Part shown: positions 50,380 to 58,291 of the stretch, in pieces | Numbering within the stretch: the stretch's first letter is position 1 | Layout of the letters: each line of letters starts with the position of its first letter | Assembly: GCA_902465155.1 (NCBI GenBank) | Contig: CABQLY010000010.1 | Span: 5,322-69,321 of the forward strand | Origin: an uncultured Oscillospiraceae bacterium | GTDB taxonomy: Bacteria > Bacillota > Clostridia > Oscillospirales > Acutalibacteraceae | Length of the DNA stretch: 64,000 bases | Direction: 5' to 3' | The notes under the pieces: generated by a model | What the model saw: only the letters and a program-made list of their open reading frames with translations | Told to the model about the DNA's origin: nothing | The model's database searches: none | Position numbers and translations under genes: made by a program

Positions 50380-51081
50380 TTACGATTTTACAAGCTTTAG
50401 GCCATACGCTTGAAAGGTATGAATAAAGCTGTTTAATATCTCTGTTGTAATAAATCCGTTATGTATTTTATATTCACTTTGCCACTTTTCTTTGCCGTAT
50501 TCGTGGTATGGCAACAGCTCAAAATCAACATTCGGGTTTGCAAACCTTGCAAAGTAGCTTGCAAAGCTTTGGGGCGAGCCGGTATTTACACAACGAATAA
50601 GCGGAATACGAATGTGCAGCGGTTGGCCGCTTTGGCAAAGCTTTTCAAAATTATTTTTAACGGTTTCGTTGCCAACACCGGTAAACTTTTTTAAAATTTC
50701 GCTGTTGTAATGCTTAAAGTCCATCATTAAATAATCAACAAATTCCGCAATGCTTAAAAGGTTTTTCGAGGTGCCGTTGGTTTCAATGGCGGTATGTATG
50801 TTTTCCTGCTTTAAGCGCTTTAAAATCCAAAGCAGCTCCTGCTCCTGCAAAGTGGCCTCTCCCCCTGTAAAGGTAACGCCGCCGCCCGAAAAAAACATTG
50901 GCACGCAGCTTTTGCACTCTGCCAGCAGCTTGGCAGGGGCAACCACTTTGCCGGTGTGCCCGCTTATGCCCTCGGGGTTCGAACACCAGGCACAGTGCAT
51001 ATTGCAGCCAGATAAATGGTAAACCAAGCGGTTACCGGGGCCATCCTGCCCAAAATTAAACCCTTTGCCAAAAATTTTCAT
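50380..51081 (-). CDS. Glycyl radical enzyme activating enzyme (radical SAM)
   Basis: A 233-residue activase that generates the glycyl radical on the neighbouring enzyme by 5'-deoxyadenosyl chemistry. Cluster motif SGCNMHCAWCSN gives C-x3-C-x2-C. SAM-binding FTGGEATL is present. Most activases of C-x-E enzymes carry an inserted two-[4Fe-4S] ferredoxin module; here the gap is short and holds only one Cys pair (ECKSC), so the insert is missing. ATG 51081 has GGAGG 8 nt upstream; longer starts read through the promoter region. First gene of the operon. Confidence 0.94.
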   Translation of the reverse strand: MKIFGKGFNFGQDGPGNRLVYHLSGCNMHCAWCSNPEGISGHTGKVVAPAKLLAECKSCVPMFFSGGGVTFTGGEATLQEQELLWILKRLKQENIHTAIETNGTSKNLLSIAEFVDYLMMDFKHYNSEILKKFTGVGNETVKNNFEKLCQSGQPLHIRIPLIRCVNTGSPQSFASYFARFANPNVDFELLPYHEYGKEKWQSEYKIHNGFITTEILNSFIHTFQAYGLKLVKS

Positions 51082-51100
51082 TTTTTCCGCCTCCAACCGT

Positions 51101-51129
51101 ATTATAAACGGCAGGCCCCTTGTTTTAAA
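51101..51129 (-). promoter_or_regulatory. Promoter of the glycyl radical enzyme operon
   Basis: Minus-strand TATAAT (51101-51106) with a poor -35 (TTTAAA, 51124-51129, 17-bp spacer), fitting an activator-dependent promoter. It abuts the -35 of the divergent araC-type gene. Confidence 0.6.
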
Positions 51130-51158
51130 TTGACAAAAAAGCAATACAGATGTATAAT
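51130..51158 (+). promoter_or_regulatory. Sigma-A promoter of the AraC-type regulator gene
   Basis: TTGACA (51130-51135) and TATAAT (51153-51158), 17-bp spacer, consensus. Confidence 0.88.
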
Positions 51159-51189
51159 AAGATAAATTTTAAAACGCAAGGAACCTAAA

Positions 51190-51990
51190 ATGAAAACCAG
51201 TTTTAACTTAACAAGCCGACGCACCATTACCGAGGCAAATATTAATTATTACGCTCAACCCTTTATTCACCCGGCCAGAACCATGTTAGAGCACGACTTT
51301 ATTTACCTGTTGGACGGAGAATGGAAAATAAAGCAAAACAACGAGGTGTATTTTTTAAAAAAGGATACTTTACTGCTGCTAAGCGCCAAAAACAGGCACC
51401 GCGGCGTAACCCCCTGCACGGCCGGCACCAAAACCATGTACTTTCATGTTGCCTGGGCACCCGGCGATTTTTCGGGCGAGGATGTAAAAGACCCCCAATT
51501 GAACCAAACCGGCGTAGCGGCCTTTTGGCACACGGCTTTAAACCCAAACATTAAAAAAGTGTTTTACGAAATTGTAAACGCTAAGCTTTTGGGGCAAAGC
51601 AAAAAAGCTGCCATTTTGTTTGAGCTGCTGTTGTGCGAGCTGTTAGAAAGCCCTTGCACCGCCCCATTAAGCCGCACCGCCGAACATATTAAAGACCTGA
51701 TTCACCAAAATCCGGAACGCTTTTTTAGCAACACCGAATTGGCTCGGCAGGCCGGCGTTTCTTTAAAAAGTGCCGAAACAAAGTTTAAAGCGCAATTTGG
51801 GGTAACAATCCACCAATATATGCTGCAGTTTAAAATGAACCAAGCCATTTTACTTTTTAAAAACTTTCCGGAGGTACCAATGAAAGAAATTGCCTATAAC
51901 CTTGGGTTTTACGATGAATACCATTTTAGCAAGCAATTTAAAAAACAAACCGGGCTTTCACCCAGCGCCTACAAAAAGCGCTGTTTGTAA
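51190..51990 (+). CDS. AraC-family regulator of the glycyl radical enzyme operon
   Basis: A 266-residue regulator. Residues ~20-130 are a cupin-like sugar-sensing domain (FIYLLDGEWKIKQNNEVYFL, LSAKNRHRG), and ~170-265 the double helix-turn-helix (TELARQAGVSLKSAETKFKAQ; MKEIAYNLGFYDEYHFSKQF; TGLSPSAYKKRCL). It is divergent from the activase gene, with the two promoters back to back, so I infer it senses the operon's sugar and activates it. AAGGAACC lies upstream of ATG 51190. Confidence 0.9.
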   Translation: MKTSFNLTSRRTITEANINYYAQPFIHPARTMLEHDFIYLLDGEWKIKQNNEVYFLKKDTLLLLSAKNRHRGVTPCTAGTKTMYFHVAWAPGDFSGEDVKDPQLNQTGVAAFWHTALNPNIKKVFYEIVNAKLLGQSKKAAILFELLLCELLESPCTAPLSRTAEHIKDLIHQNPERFFSNTELARQAGVSLKSAETKFKAQFGVTIHQYMLQFKMNQAILLFKNFPEVPMKEIAYNLGFYDEYHFSKQFKKQTGLSPSAYKKRCL

Positions 51991-52154
51991 CAGCCTTTGT
52001 ATGCAAAGCAAAAAAGCAAAACAGGCGCAAAAACCGGCCGGGCGGCCCCTTAAAGGGCTGCCCGGCCGGACTGTGTTAATTTGTTTTTGTTTGCTGTAAA
52101 AGCGGCTTTTTGGGGCTTAATTAAGGGCAACTTGCCCTTTAAAACGCTTAAGCG
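51967..52154. repeat. Copy 1 of a ~188-bp duplicated terminator cassette
   Basis: Closely similar, in the same orientation, to 54153-54341. It includes the last codons of the AraC gene (reading YKKRCL), the hairpin at 52034-52069 and the following T-rich stretch up to AACGCTTAAGCG. Confidence 0.9.
52029..52069 (-). terminator. Terminator in cassette copy 1
   Basis: 15-bp stem (52034-52048 with 52055-52069, one G-T pair) and TTTTT on the minus strand. It ends the LysR gene at 52180 and can also stop the convergent AraC gene. Confidence 0.88.
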
Positions 52155-52179
52155 GTAAAATAACGCCTTGCAAAAAATT

Positions 52180-53067
52180 TTAAAAAGCTGCCTGTTCTTT
52201 AATCATGCGCTCCAGCTCTTTGGCGGCAACGCTCAACGGTTGTTCTTTTCGCTTTATTAAAACAATATCGCGCGGTGGAATTTCATCTAAAAGGTTAATT
52301 TTACAAACGCCGCTGCCCTTTTGTAAAAATTCAAGCGGCACAAAGCCTACGCCAAGGTCGGCCTCAACCATAGGCAAAATTTGGTCGGCAGTGCAGGCCT
52401 CAATATCGGGCCGAAAGGTTAACCCGTTTTTTGTAAATAAATTGGAATAAAACTCAAACGACATAGTGCCCTTGCCTAAAGAGATAAGCGGAAAATTGGT
52501 TAAAGCAGAAAGCGAGATTTGTCGCTCTGTTAGCTCTTTAAAATACGGTGAACAAACAGCCACCTCGGTTATTGGCCTTACCGCGGTTTGCTGTAAAGAG
52601 GCCGCCGTTACAATGGGCGTAGTAACAACGGCAACATCCGCTTCCCCCGCCTTTAACGCGGCAATTGCCTGGGGAGTTGAATGGTTACTGATTTGAATGT
52701 GTATTCCGGGGTACAACAAACGGTATTTTTTTAACACTGGCAACAACAGGCAGCGCAAGGCAACCTCGCTGGCTGCAATGCAAATGGAGCCATTTTGCAA
52801 GGTACGGTTTTCGGTCAGTTCTGATTCGCCGGCGTCTATATGCTCTATTGCAATGCGAATATGCTCGTATAGCTTTTGCCCCTCCGGGGTTAGCTTCATC
52901 CCTTTTCTGGAGCGGGTAAATAGCGGGCACCCCAACTCGGCCTCTAATTTTTTAATCGTCCGGGTCATATTCGGTTGATTGCTTAATATCAGCTTTGCAG
53001 CCTGCGAAACATTGCCATACTTAGCTACATAGTAAAATACCCGGTAATAATCATAACTAATATACAT
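52180..53067 (-). CDS. LysR-type regulator divergent from the two membrane-protein genes
   Basis: A 295-residue LysR protein: winged helix-turn-helix (YYVAKYGNVSQAAKLILSNQP, NMTRTIKKLEAELG) and an effector-binding domain of CysB/CynR-like length. AAGGAGA stands before ATG 53067. It faces the plus-strand pair at 53209 and 53471 across a 140-bp gap that contains an ATGTAT-N3-ATACAT (T-N11-A) box, so it most likely controls that pair and itself. Confidence 0.92.
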   Translation of the reverse strand: MYISYDYYRVFYYVAKYGNVSQAAKLILSNQPNMTRTIKKLEAELGCPLFTRSRKGMKLTPEGQKLYEHIRIAIEHIDAGESELTENRTLQNGSICIAASEVALRCLLLPVLKKYRLLYPGIHIQISNHSTPQAIAALKAGEADVAVVTTPIVTAASLQQTAVRPITEVAVCSPYFKELTERQISLSALTNFPLISLGKGTMSFEFYSNLFTKNGLTFRPDIEACTADQILPMVEADLGVGFVPLEFLQKGSGVCKINLLDEIPPRDIVLIKRKEQPLSVAAKELERMIKEQAAF

Positions 53068-53104
53068 TTTATCTCCTTAACCATGTTTAATTTACATTAT
53101 AATT

Positions 53105-53119
53105 ATGTATAACATACAT
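53105..53119. promoter_or_regulatory. LysR box (T-N11-A)
   Basis: ATGTAT-AAC-ATACAT inverted repeat, 15 bp just upstream of the -35 box at 53120, in the divergent gap of a LysR gene, the standard position for an activation site. Confidence 0.6.
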
Positions 53120-53148
53120 TTTACATATAGAACTTTCTGTATTATAAT
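53120..53148 (+). promoter_or_regulatory. Promoter of the two membrane-protein genes
   Basis: TTTACA (53120-53125) and TATAAT (53143-53148), 17-bp spacer. Confidence 0.78.
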
Positions 53149-53208
53149 ATACACAACAATAAAAGTCAAGTAATACCAACACATTAAAAGTTGAAAGTAG
53201 GGTTAAAA

Positions 53209-53484
53209 ATGGAGCTTTTATTTGAAGTGCTAATGAGCGTAATGTTAGATGCCGCCATGATTGTTTTAATTTTAAAGCTAATTAAAATGCCCGGCGAAAA
53301 ACGCAAAAATTACCGTGTGCTTTCGGGAACCTTTGCCGCCGGCTTTATATTTGGCATTGCGGCCAAATGCCTGTTTGCCCAAAGCCACCTTGTAACCATT
53401 TTGTTTGCAGTTGGCTTTATTTTGGCCTACACGGCCTTTGTTTTTACCTTTCCGGAAAAGGGGCAAAAGCATGAGGGCTGTTAA
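53209..53484 (+). CDS. Small membrane protein, unknown
   Basis: A 91-residue protein with three hydrophobic segments (~3-22, ~40-58, ~64-84) separated by a basic loop (KMPGEKRKNYR). I do not recognise it. ATG 53209 follows an AGTAGGG site. Its last 14 nt overlap the start of the next gene, so the two products are translated together and may work as a pair in the membrane. Confidence 0.7.
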   Translation: MELLFEVLMSVMLDAAMIVLILKLIKMPGEKRKNYRVLSGTFAAGFIFGIAAKCLFAQSHLVTILFAVGFILAYTAFVFTFPEKGQKHEGC

Positions 53485-54142
53485 ACCGTTTCACGGGCAA
53501 ATGTCCGACAGCTTTCGCGCCGCAATTTTTATTATTCTTTCGGGCGGATTTCAGGACGCCTACACCTACACCTGCCGCGGCGAGGTTTTTGCTAACGCCC
53601 AGACCGGTAACATTGTTTTGTTAAGCACGGCGCTGTTTCAACAACAGTGGGCAACGCTGCTAAAATACCTTATTCCGGTTTTTTCTTTTATTGTTGGCAC
53701 GGCGGTTGCAGAGCTCATACATATGCGGTATAAAAGCTTTGAAAAAATTCATTGGCGCCAAATTATTTTATTTTTTGAAATTATTATGCTTTTTGCGGTA
53801 GGGTTTTTGTCCCCGGCTATGGAGCCGCTGGCAAACGCTTTGGTCTCTTTTGTTTGCGCCATGCAGGTGCAAACCTTTCACAAGGTTCGTGGGCACGCCT
53901 ACGCCAGCACCATGTGCATTGGCAATTTGCGTGCCGGAACCGAGGCGCTTTGTACCTATTTTAGGCTTCGCAACAAAGAAATTTTGCGAAAAGCAATTAC
54001 CTACTTTGGCGTAATTTTTGTTTTTGGCATTGGCGCGGGCCTTGGCAGCATTTTAACAATTGCTTTTGGCACCCGTGCAATTTGGTTTTGCTCGGCGCTG
54101 CTCGCCGTCAGCTTTGTAATGATGTTTGTACCCGAAAAATAA
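53471..54142 (+). CDS. YoaK/DUF1275-family membrane protein
   Basis: A 223-residue integral membrane protein with six predicted helices. The family signature is at the N-terminus (ILSGGFQDAYTYTCRGEVFANAQTGNI) and again in the middle (ASTMCIGNLR). Members are six-helix proteins of unknown transport role, often near LysR or AraC genes. ATG 53471 overlaps the end of the small membrane-protein gene; AAAGGGG lies upstream. Control by the divergent LysR is inferred. Confidence 0.85.
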   Translation: MRAVKPFHGQMSDSFRAAIFIILSGGFQDAYTYTCRGEVFANAQTGNIVLLSTALFQQQWATLLKYLIPVFSFIVGTAVAELIHMRYKSFEKIHWRQIILFFEIIMLFAVGFLSPAMEPLANALVSFVCAMQVQTFHKVRGHAYASTMCIGNLRAGTEALCTYFRLRNKEILRKAITYFGVIFVFGIGAGLGSILTIAFGTRAIWFCSALLAVSFVMMFVPEK

Positions 54143-54152
54143 TTTGTTTTTT

Positions 54153-54341
54153 GCCTACCAAAAGCGCTGTTTGTAACAGCCTTTGTACGCAAAGAAAAAA
54201 CCAAAATAAGCTGCAAAAACCGGCCGGGCGGCCCCTTAAAGGGCTGCCCGGCCGGACTGTGTTAATTTGTTTTTGTTTACTGTAAAAGCGGCTTTTTGGG
54301 GTTTAATAAAGGGCAATTTGCCCCTCAAAACGCTTAAGCGT
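54153..54341. repeat. Copy 2 of the ~188-bp terminator cassette
   Basis: Same-orientation duplicate of 51967-52154. It begins 11 bp after the YoaK stop with the AraC-gene tail (CCAAAAGCGCTGTTTGTAA) although no AraC gene is attached here, and ends at AACGCTTAAGCG. Confidence 0.9.
54215..54255 (-). terminator. Terminator in cassette copy 2
   Basis: The identical 15-bp stem (54220-54234 with 54241-54255) and TTTTT on the minus strand, serving nfnB. Confidence 0.88.
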
Positions 54342-54385
54342 AAAGCGGCAAACGCTTGGCCTTTTAGCGCAAAACGGGCTTTTGG

Positions 54386-55786
54386 TTATTGCTGCCCGCT
54401 TAAATATTCGTTAATGGCGGCAGCAGCGCTTTTGCCGGCCCCCATTGCTAAAATAACCGTTGCGGCGCCCGTTACGGCGTCGCCGCCCGCGTAAACCGCG
54501 TTGCGGGTGGTTAAGCCGCCCTCGTTTTTAATAATAATGCAGCCCTTTTGGTTGGTCTCCAGCCCCGGGGTAGTACTGTGAATTAACGGGTTTGGCGAAG
54601 TACCAATAGCCATAATCATGGTATCAACCGGCAAATCAAACTCGCTGCCCTCTACCGTAACCGGGCGGCGGCGGCCGCTTTCATCCGGCTCGCCAAGCTC
54701 CATTTTAACGCAGCGCAAAGCGGTAACATTGCCGTCGGAATCCCCTAAAACCTGCACCGGGTTGCAAAGGGTTTTAAAAATAATGCCTTCCTCCTCGGCG
54801 TGCTCAACCTCTTCCTTGCGGGCGGGCAGTTCGGCCATAGAACGGCGGTAAACAATGTAAACCTCCTCGGCGCCAAGGCGCTTGGCACAACGCGCAGCGT
54901 CCATTGCAACATTGCCGCCGCCAACAACGGCAACCTTTTGGCTGCGCTTAATAGGGGTTTTGCTTTCGGGCAAATAGGCTTTCATTAAATTAATGCGGGT
55001 TAAATATTCGTTGGCAGAGTAAACGCCCTTCAGGCTTTCGCCCTCTATGCCCATAAACCGCGGCAAGCCGGCGCCTGAGCCAATAAATACGGCGTCGTAA
55101 CCGTTTTGCAGCAGCTCATCTATTGTTAAAACCTTACCAATAACCATATTGGTTTGAATTTCTACCCCAAGGGCCTTTAAATTTTCAATTTCATCCTGCA
55201 CAATGGCTTTGGGCAGGCGGAATTCCGGAATACCGTAAACCAGCACGCCGCCGGCTAAATGCAGTGCCTCAAACACTGTAACGCCGTAACCCAGCTTGCG
55301 CAGATCGCCCGCGGCAGTAAGGCCGGACGGCCCCGCGCCAATAACGGCAACCTTTTTACCGTTAAACGCCGGCTTTTGCACGGCAGTTTTGCCGTTTTGG
55401 CGGTGGTAATCGGCCACAAAGCGCTCTAACCGGCCAATGCCAACCGATTCCCCTTTAATACCGCGCACACAGGTGCTTTCACACTGTTTTTCCTGCGGGC
55501 ATACGCGGCCGCACACAGCGGGCAGCGAGGTGTAGCGGTGCAACACCTCGTAAGCGGCGTTAAAATCGCCCTGGGCAACTTTTTCAATAAATGCGGGAAT
55601 ATCAATATTAACCGGACATTTTGCCCGACAAGGTTTGTTTTTGCAATTTAAGCAACGCTTGGCTTCGTTCACGGCCATTTCGGCGGTGTAGCCGGTTGCA
55701 ACCTCTTTAAAATTCTTGTTGCGTACCTCGGGCGCCTGACAAGGCATGGGGCACTTTTTTGGGTCCATATTTCTGCTTATTGCCAT
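54386..55786 (-). CDS. nfnB: NfnB: NADPH/ferredoxin flavoprotein (large subunit of NfnAB)
   Basis: A 466-residue FAD/NAD(P) protein related to the glutamate synthase small subunit. The N-terminal part holds two Cys clusters (CLNCKNKPCRAKCP and CGRVCPQEKQCESTC) for two [4Fe-4S] clusters; then FAD GAGPSGLTAAG, NADP-binding GGGNVAMDAARCAKR, and a C-terminal GD motif (YAGGDAVTG). Paired with the ferredoxin-NADP reductase-like subunit directly upstream, it forms NADH-dependent ferredoxin:NADP oxidoreductase, which bifurcates electrons. A glutamate-synthase or sulfide-dehydrogenase reading is less likely given the partner. Confidence 0.9.
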   Translation of the reverse strand: MAISRNMDPKKCPMPCQAPEVRNKNFKEVATGYTAEMAVNEAKRCLNCKNKPCRAKCPVNIDIPAFIEKVAQGDFNAAYEVLHRYTSLPAVCGRVCPQEKQCESTCVRGIKGESVGIGRLERFVADYHRQNGKTAVQKPAFNGKKVAVIGAGPSGLTAAGDLRKLGYGVTVFEALHLAGGVLVYGIPEFRLPKAIVQDEIENLKALGVEIQTNMVIGKVLTIDELLQNGYDAVFIGSGAGLPRFMGIEGESLKGVYSANEYLTRINLMKAYLPESKTPIKRSQKVAVVGGGNVAMDAARCAKRLGAEEVYIVYRRSMAELPARKEEVEHAEEEGIIFKTLCNPVQVLGDSDGNVTALRCVKMELGEPDESGRRRPVTVEGSEFDLPVDTMIMAIGTSPNPLIHSTTPGLETNQKGCIIIKNEGGLTTRNAVYAGGDAVTGAATVILAMGAGKSAAAAINEYLSGQQ

Positions 55787-55788
55787 TT

Positions 55789-56628
55789 TTATTGCCCCTT
55801 TCTTAATAAATTGCAGGTTTCCTCACGGCGGTGTGCCTCAAACTCGCGGTACATGGCGCCGCGGCGCATGGCTTCGTCAAAATCTACCAAATGGCCGTCA
55901 AAATCCGGCCCGTCTACACAGGCAAACTTGGTTTTGCCGCCAACGGTTAAACGGCAGCAGCCGCACATGCCGGTGCCGTCTATCATAATTGGGTTCATAG
56001 AAACGGTTGTTTTAATATGGTACTTTTCGGTTAGCTTGCAAACAAATTTCATCATAATCAGCGGGCCAATGGTAATAACCTCGTCGTACTGGTTGCCTTG
56101 CGTAATCAGCTCCTCCAGCGCGTTGGTAACCAAGCCCTTTTGGCCGTAGCTGCCGTCGTCGGTGCAAACGGCAAATACATCACTAACGGCTTTAAATTCG
56201 TTTTCTAATATTAAAAGGTCTTTACTGCGAAAGCCAACCACGCTGTGCACCTCGCAACCGTTTGCGTGCAGCTGCTTGGCAACCGGGTAAGCAATGGCGC
56301 AGCCAACGCCGCCGCCAACAACCGCAACCTTTTTTAGGCCGCTAAGCTCGGTAGGCTTGCCTAAAGGGCCAACAAAATCAAAAACCGATTGCCCCACCTG
56401 CAGGTGATTTAGCGCCATGGTGCTTTCCCCAACAATTTGAAAAATAATGGTAACCGTGCCGTTTTGGCGGTCGTAATCGGCAATGGTAAGCGGAACACGC
56501 TCGCCGTCCTCGGTGGCGCGAAAAATAATAAACTGGCCCGGCTGCGCTTTTGCAGCAACCAACGGGGCCAAAATTTTCATTCTAGTTACAGTAGGATTCA
56601 GCGGTGTTTTTTCTACAATTTTAAACAT
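55789..56628 (-). CDS. nfnA: NfnA: ferredoxin:NADP reductase-like subunit
   Basis: A 279-residue FAD/NAD-binding subunit with a C-terminal [2Fe-2S] site. Residues ~1-95 are the FAD barrel (VPLTIADYD), ~105-230 the NAD(H) domain (VVGGGVGCAIAYP), and the Cys set DGTGMCGCCRLTVGGKTKFAC holds the iron-sulfur cluster. With NfnB it couples reduced ferredoxin and NADH to NADP+. TAAGGGGAA precedes ATG 56628; nfnB starts 2 bp on. Promoter at 56712-56740. Confidence 0.92.
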   Translation of the reverse strand: MFKIVEKTPLNPTVTRMKILAPLVAAKAQPGQFIIFRATEDGERVPLTIADYDRQNGTVTIIFQIVGESTMALNHLQVGQSVFDFVGPLGKPTELSGLKKVAVVGGGVGCAIAYPVAKQLHANGCEVHSVVGFRSKDLLILENEFKAVSDVFAVCTDDGSYGQKGLVTNALEELITQGNQYDEVITIGPLIMMKFVCKLTEKYHIKTTVSMNPIMIDGTGMCGCCRLTVGGKTKFACVDGPDFDGHLVDFDEAMRRGAMYREFEAHRREETCNLLRKGQ

Positions 56629-56711
56629 GAAAGTTCCCCTTAGTAAATTTCTGCCGTTTTAGGGGCAAACGCTGGCCGCAGCACGGCTAAAGCCCTAAAC
56701 AGCGCTAATAC

Positions 56712-56740
56712 AGTATATAATAATTTTAGTGAAAAATCAA
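56712..56740 (-). promoter_or_regulatory. Sigma-A promoter of nfnAB
   Basis: Minus-strand TTGATT (56735-56740) and TATACT (56712-56717), 17-bp spacer. Confidence 0.75.
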
Positions 56741-56788
56741 GTGCCAGCCCGTGCCAAATTCAGGCCCTCGCCGGCAGACCGGCTATTT

Positions 56789-58288
56789 TTAAACTCTAAA
56801 AAACAAGCGGTTCAGTGCTGAATAATAGTTTTGGTCTACCTGCGCAATGGTTTCGGCCGTGGTGCGAAAGCGCCAGTTTTTTTCTGGCACACCGGGGATA
56901 TTCATTCTGGCGTCACACCCAAAACCGCAAAGATCCTGAAACGCTATAATGGTTAGCCCGGCGCTGCTGCGCCAAACCGTTTCAATAATCTTACGGCAGG
57001 ATTGGCTGTAATAACCGCCCTCACCCCAATTTTCGCCGGTAAAGCCACAATACTGCAGCACCCGGCGGCGGGTAGCGTCATCCAGCTCCCAAAGCCAACC
57101 CAGCAGGGTATTATTATCGTGCGTACCAAGGTAGGCAACGCAGTTAGGCTTGTAATTGTGCGGCAGGTGGGGACTATCCTCCCCCGAAAAGCCAAACTGT
57201 ACCACCCGCATACCGGGAATTTGGCAGTAATCTAATAGATCGGCAACATCTTTGCCGTAGGCGCCAAGATCTTCGGCAATAATCTGGCTTTTAGAAAAAT
57301 GGCGAAACAGCTCGTTAAACAGGGCCTTGCCGGGGCCTTTACACCAACGGCCGTTTATTGCTGTGCTGCTGCCGGCCGGAACCGACCAATAAGAGGCAAA
57401 CGCCCGAAAATGGTCAATTCGTACACTGTCGTAAAGGGTTAATGCACCCCCTACCCTGCTGCACCACCAGCTGTAACCCGTTTTGGCGTGCGCCGACCAA
57501 CGGTAAATGGGGTTATTCCAAAGCTGCCCGGTTTTAGAAAAAGCGTCGGGCGGAACCCCCGAAACCTCGGTTGGCTTGTAATCCTCCCCCAGCAAAAACA
57601 GCTGTGGGTCTTTCCAAACATCTACACTGTCCAGCGCAACATAAACCGGCATATCTCCAATAATTTTAACCTGCTTTTCGCCGGCGTATTGCTTAACCTT
57701 TGCCCACTGCCCGTAAAAAATGTACTGTTCAAACAAGTAAAACAGCATCTCAGAATACAGGTCCTTTACCAGCCCTCTTGCCTGCCGGTAATCGCGGTGC
57801 TCCGGGTTCCATTCTACCCACGGCTTGCCGTCGTAACGGTTTTTCAGCACCCTATACAGAGCGTAATCCTCTGCCCAGGGGTTATTGGCCGAAAACGCCT
57901 GCAGCGCCAAGGCCAGCTTTGGGCCGGCGCGGTTAAAGGCCGTTTGCAGCATTTGCAGCTTGCTTTGCTTTACAAACTCGTAATCTACCGTGTAGGGCGA
58001 GCCGGAATAGCGCAGCTTTTCTACCTCCGGGGCGGTTAAATAACCGCTGCTTTGCAGCTGCACCGGGTCAATATACAAATAGTTCCCCGCAAAGGCCGAG
58101 CAGCTGGCGTAGGGCGAATTGCCAAAATCTACCGGGTTAAAGGGCAAAACCTGCCAGGCCGAAAACCCGCACGCAGCAACAAAGCTAATAAAATCGCGGC
58201 TCTCCTGCCCAAAGCCGCCAATGCCAAAGGGGCCGGGCAGGGCGCTAACACTCATTAAAACTCCGGCGCTTCTTTTACCTTGCTGCAT
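56789..58288 (-). CDS. malQ: 4-alpha-glucanotransferase (amylomaltase)
   Basis: A 499-residue GH77 enzyme that moves maltosyl chains between alpha-1,4-glucans. Catalytic nucleophile Asp in YDSVRIDHFRAFASYW, acid/base Glu in IIAEDLGAYG, and the third Asp in YLGTHDNNTLLGW. Cytosolic. ATG 58288 has GAGG 7 nt upstream and the U32 gene stop overlaps this region by only a few bp, so the two are co-transcribed although functionally unrelated. No glycogen or maltose-transport genes are in the window. Confidence 0.95.
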   Translation of the reverse strand: MQQGKRSAGVLMSVSALPGPFGIGGFGQESRDFISFVAACGFSAWQVLPFNPVDFGNSPYASCSAFAGNYLYIDPVQLQSSGYLTAPEVEKLRYSGSPYTVDYEFVKQSKLQMLQTAFNRAGPKLALALQAFSANNPWAEDYALYRVLKNRYDGKPWVEWNPEHRDYRQARGLVKDLYSEMLFYLFEQYIFYGQWAKVKQYAGEKQVKIIGDMPVYVALDSVDVWKDPQLFLLGEDYKPTEVSGVPPDAFSKTGQLWNNPIYRWSAHAKTGYSWWCSRVGGALTLYDSVRIDHFRAFASYWSVPAGSSTAINGRWCKGPGKALFNELFRHFSKSQIIAEDLGAYGKDVADLLDYCQIPGMRVVQFGFSGEDSPHLPHNYKPNCVAYLGTHDNNTLLGWLWELDDATRRRVLQYCGFTGENWGEGGYYSQSCRKIIETVWRSSAGLTIIAFQDLCGFGCDARMNIPGVPEKNWRFRTTAETIAQVDQNYYSALNRLFFRV

Positions 58289-58291
58289 CAC

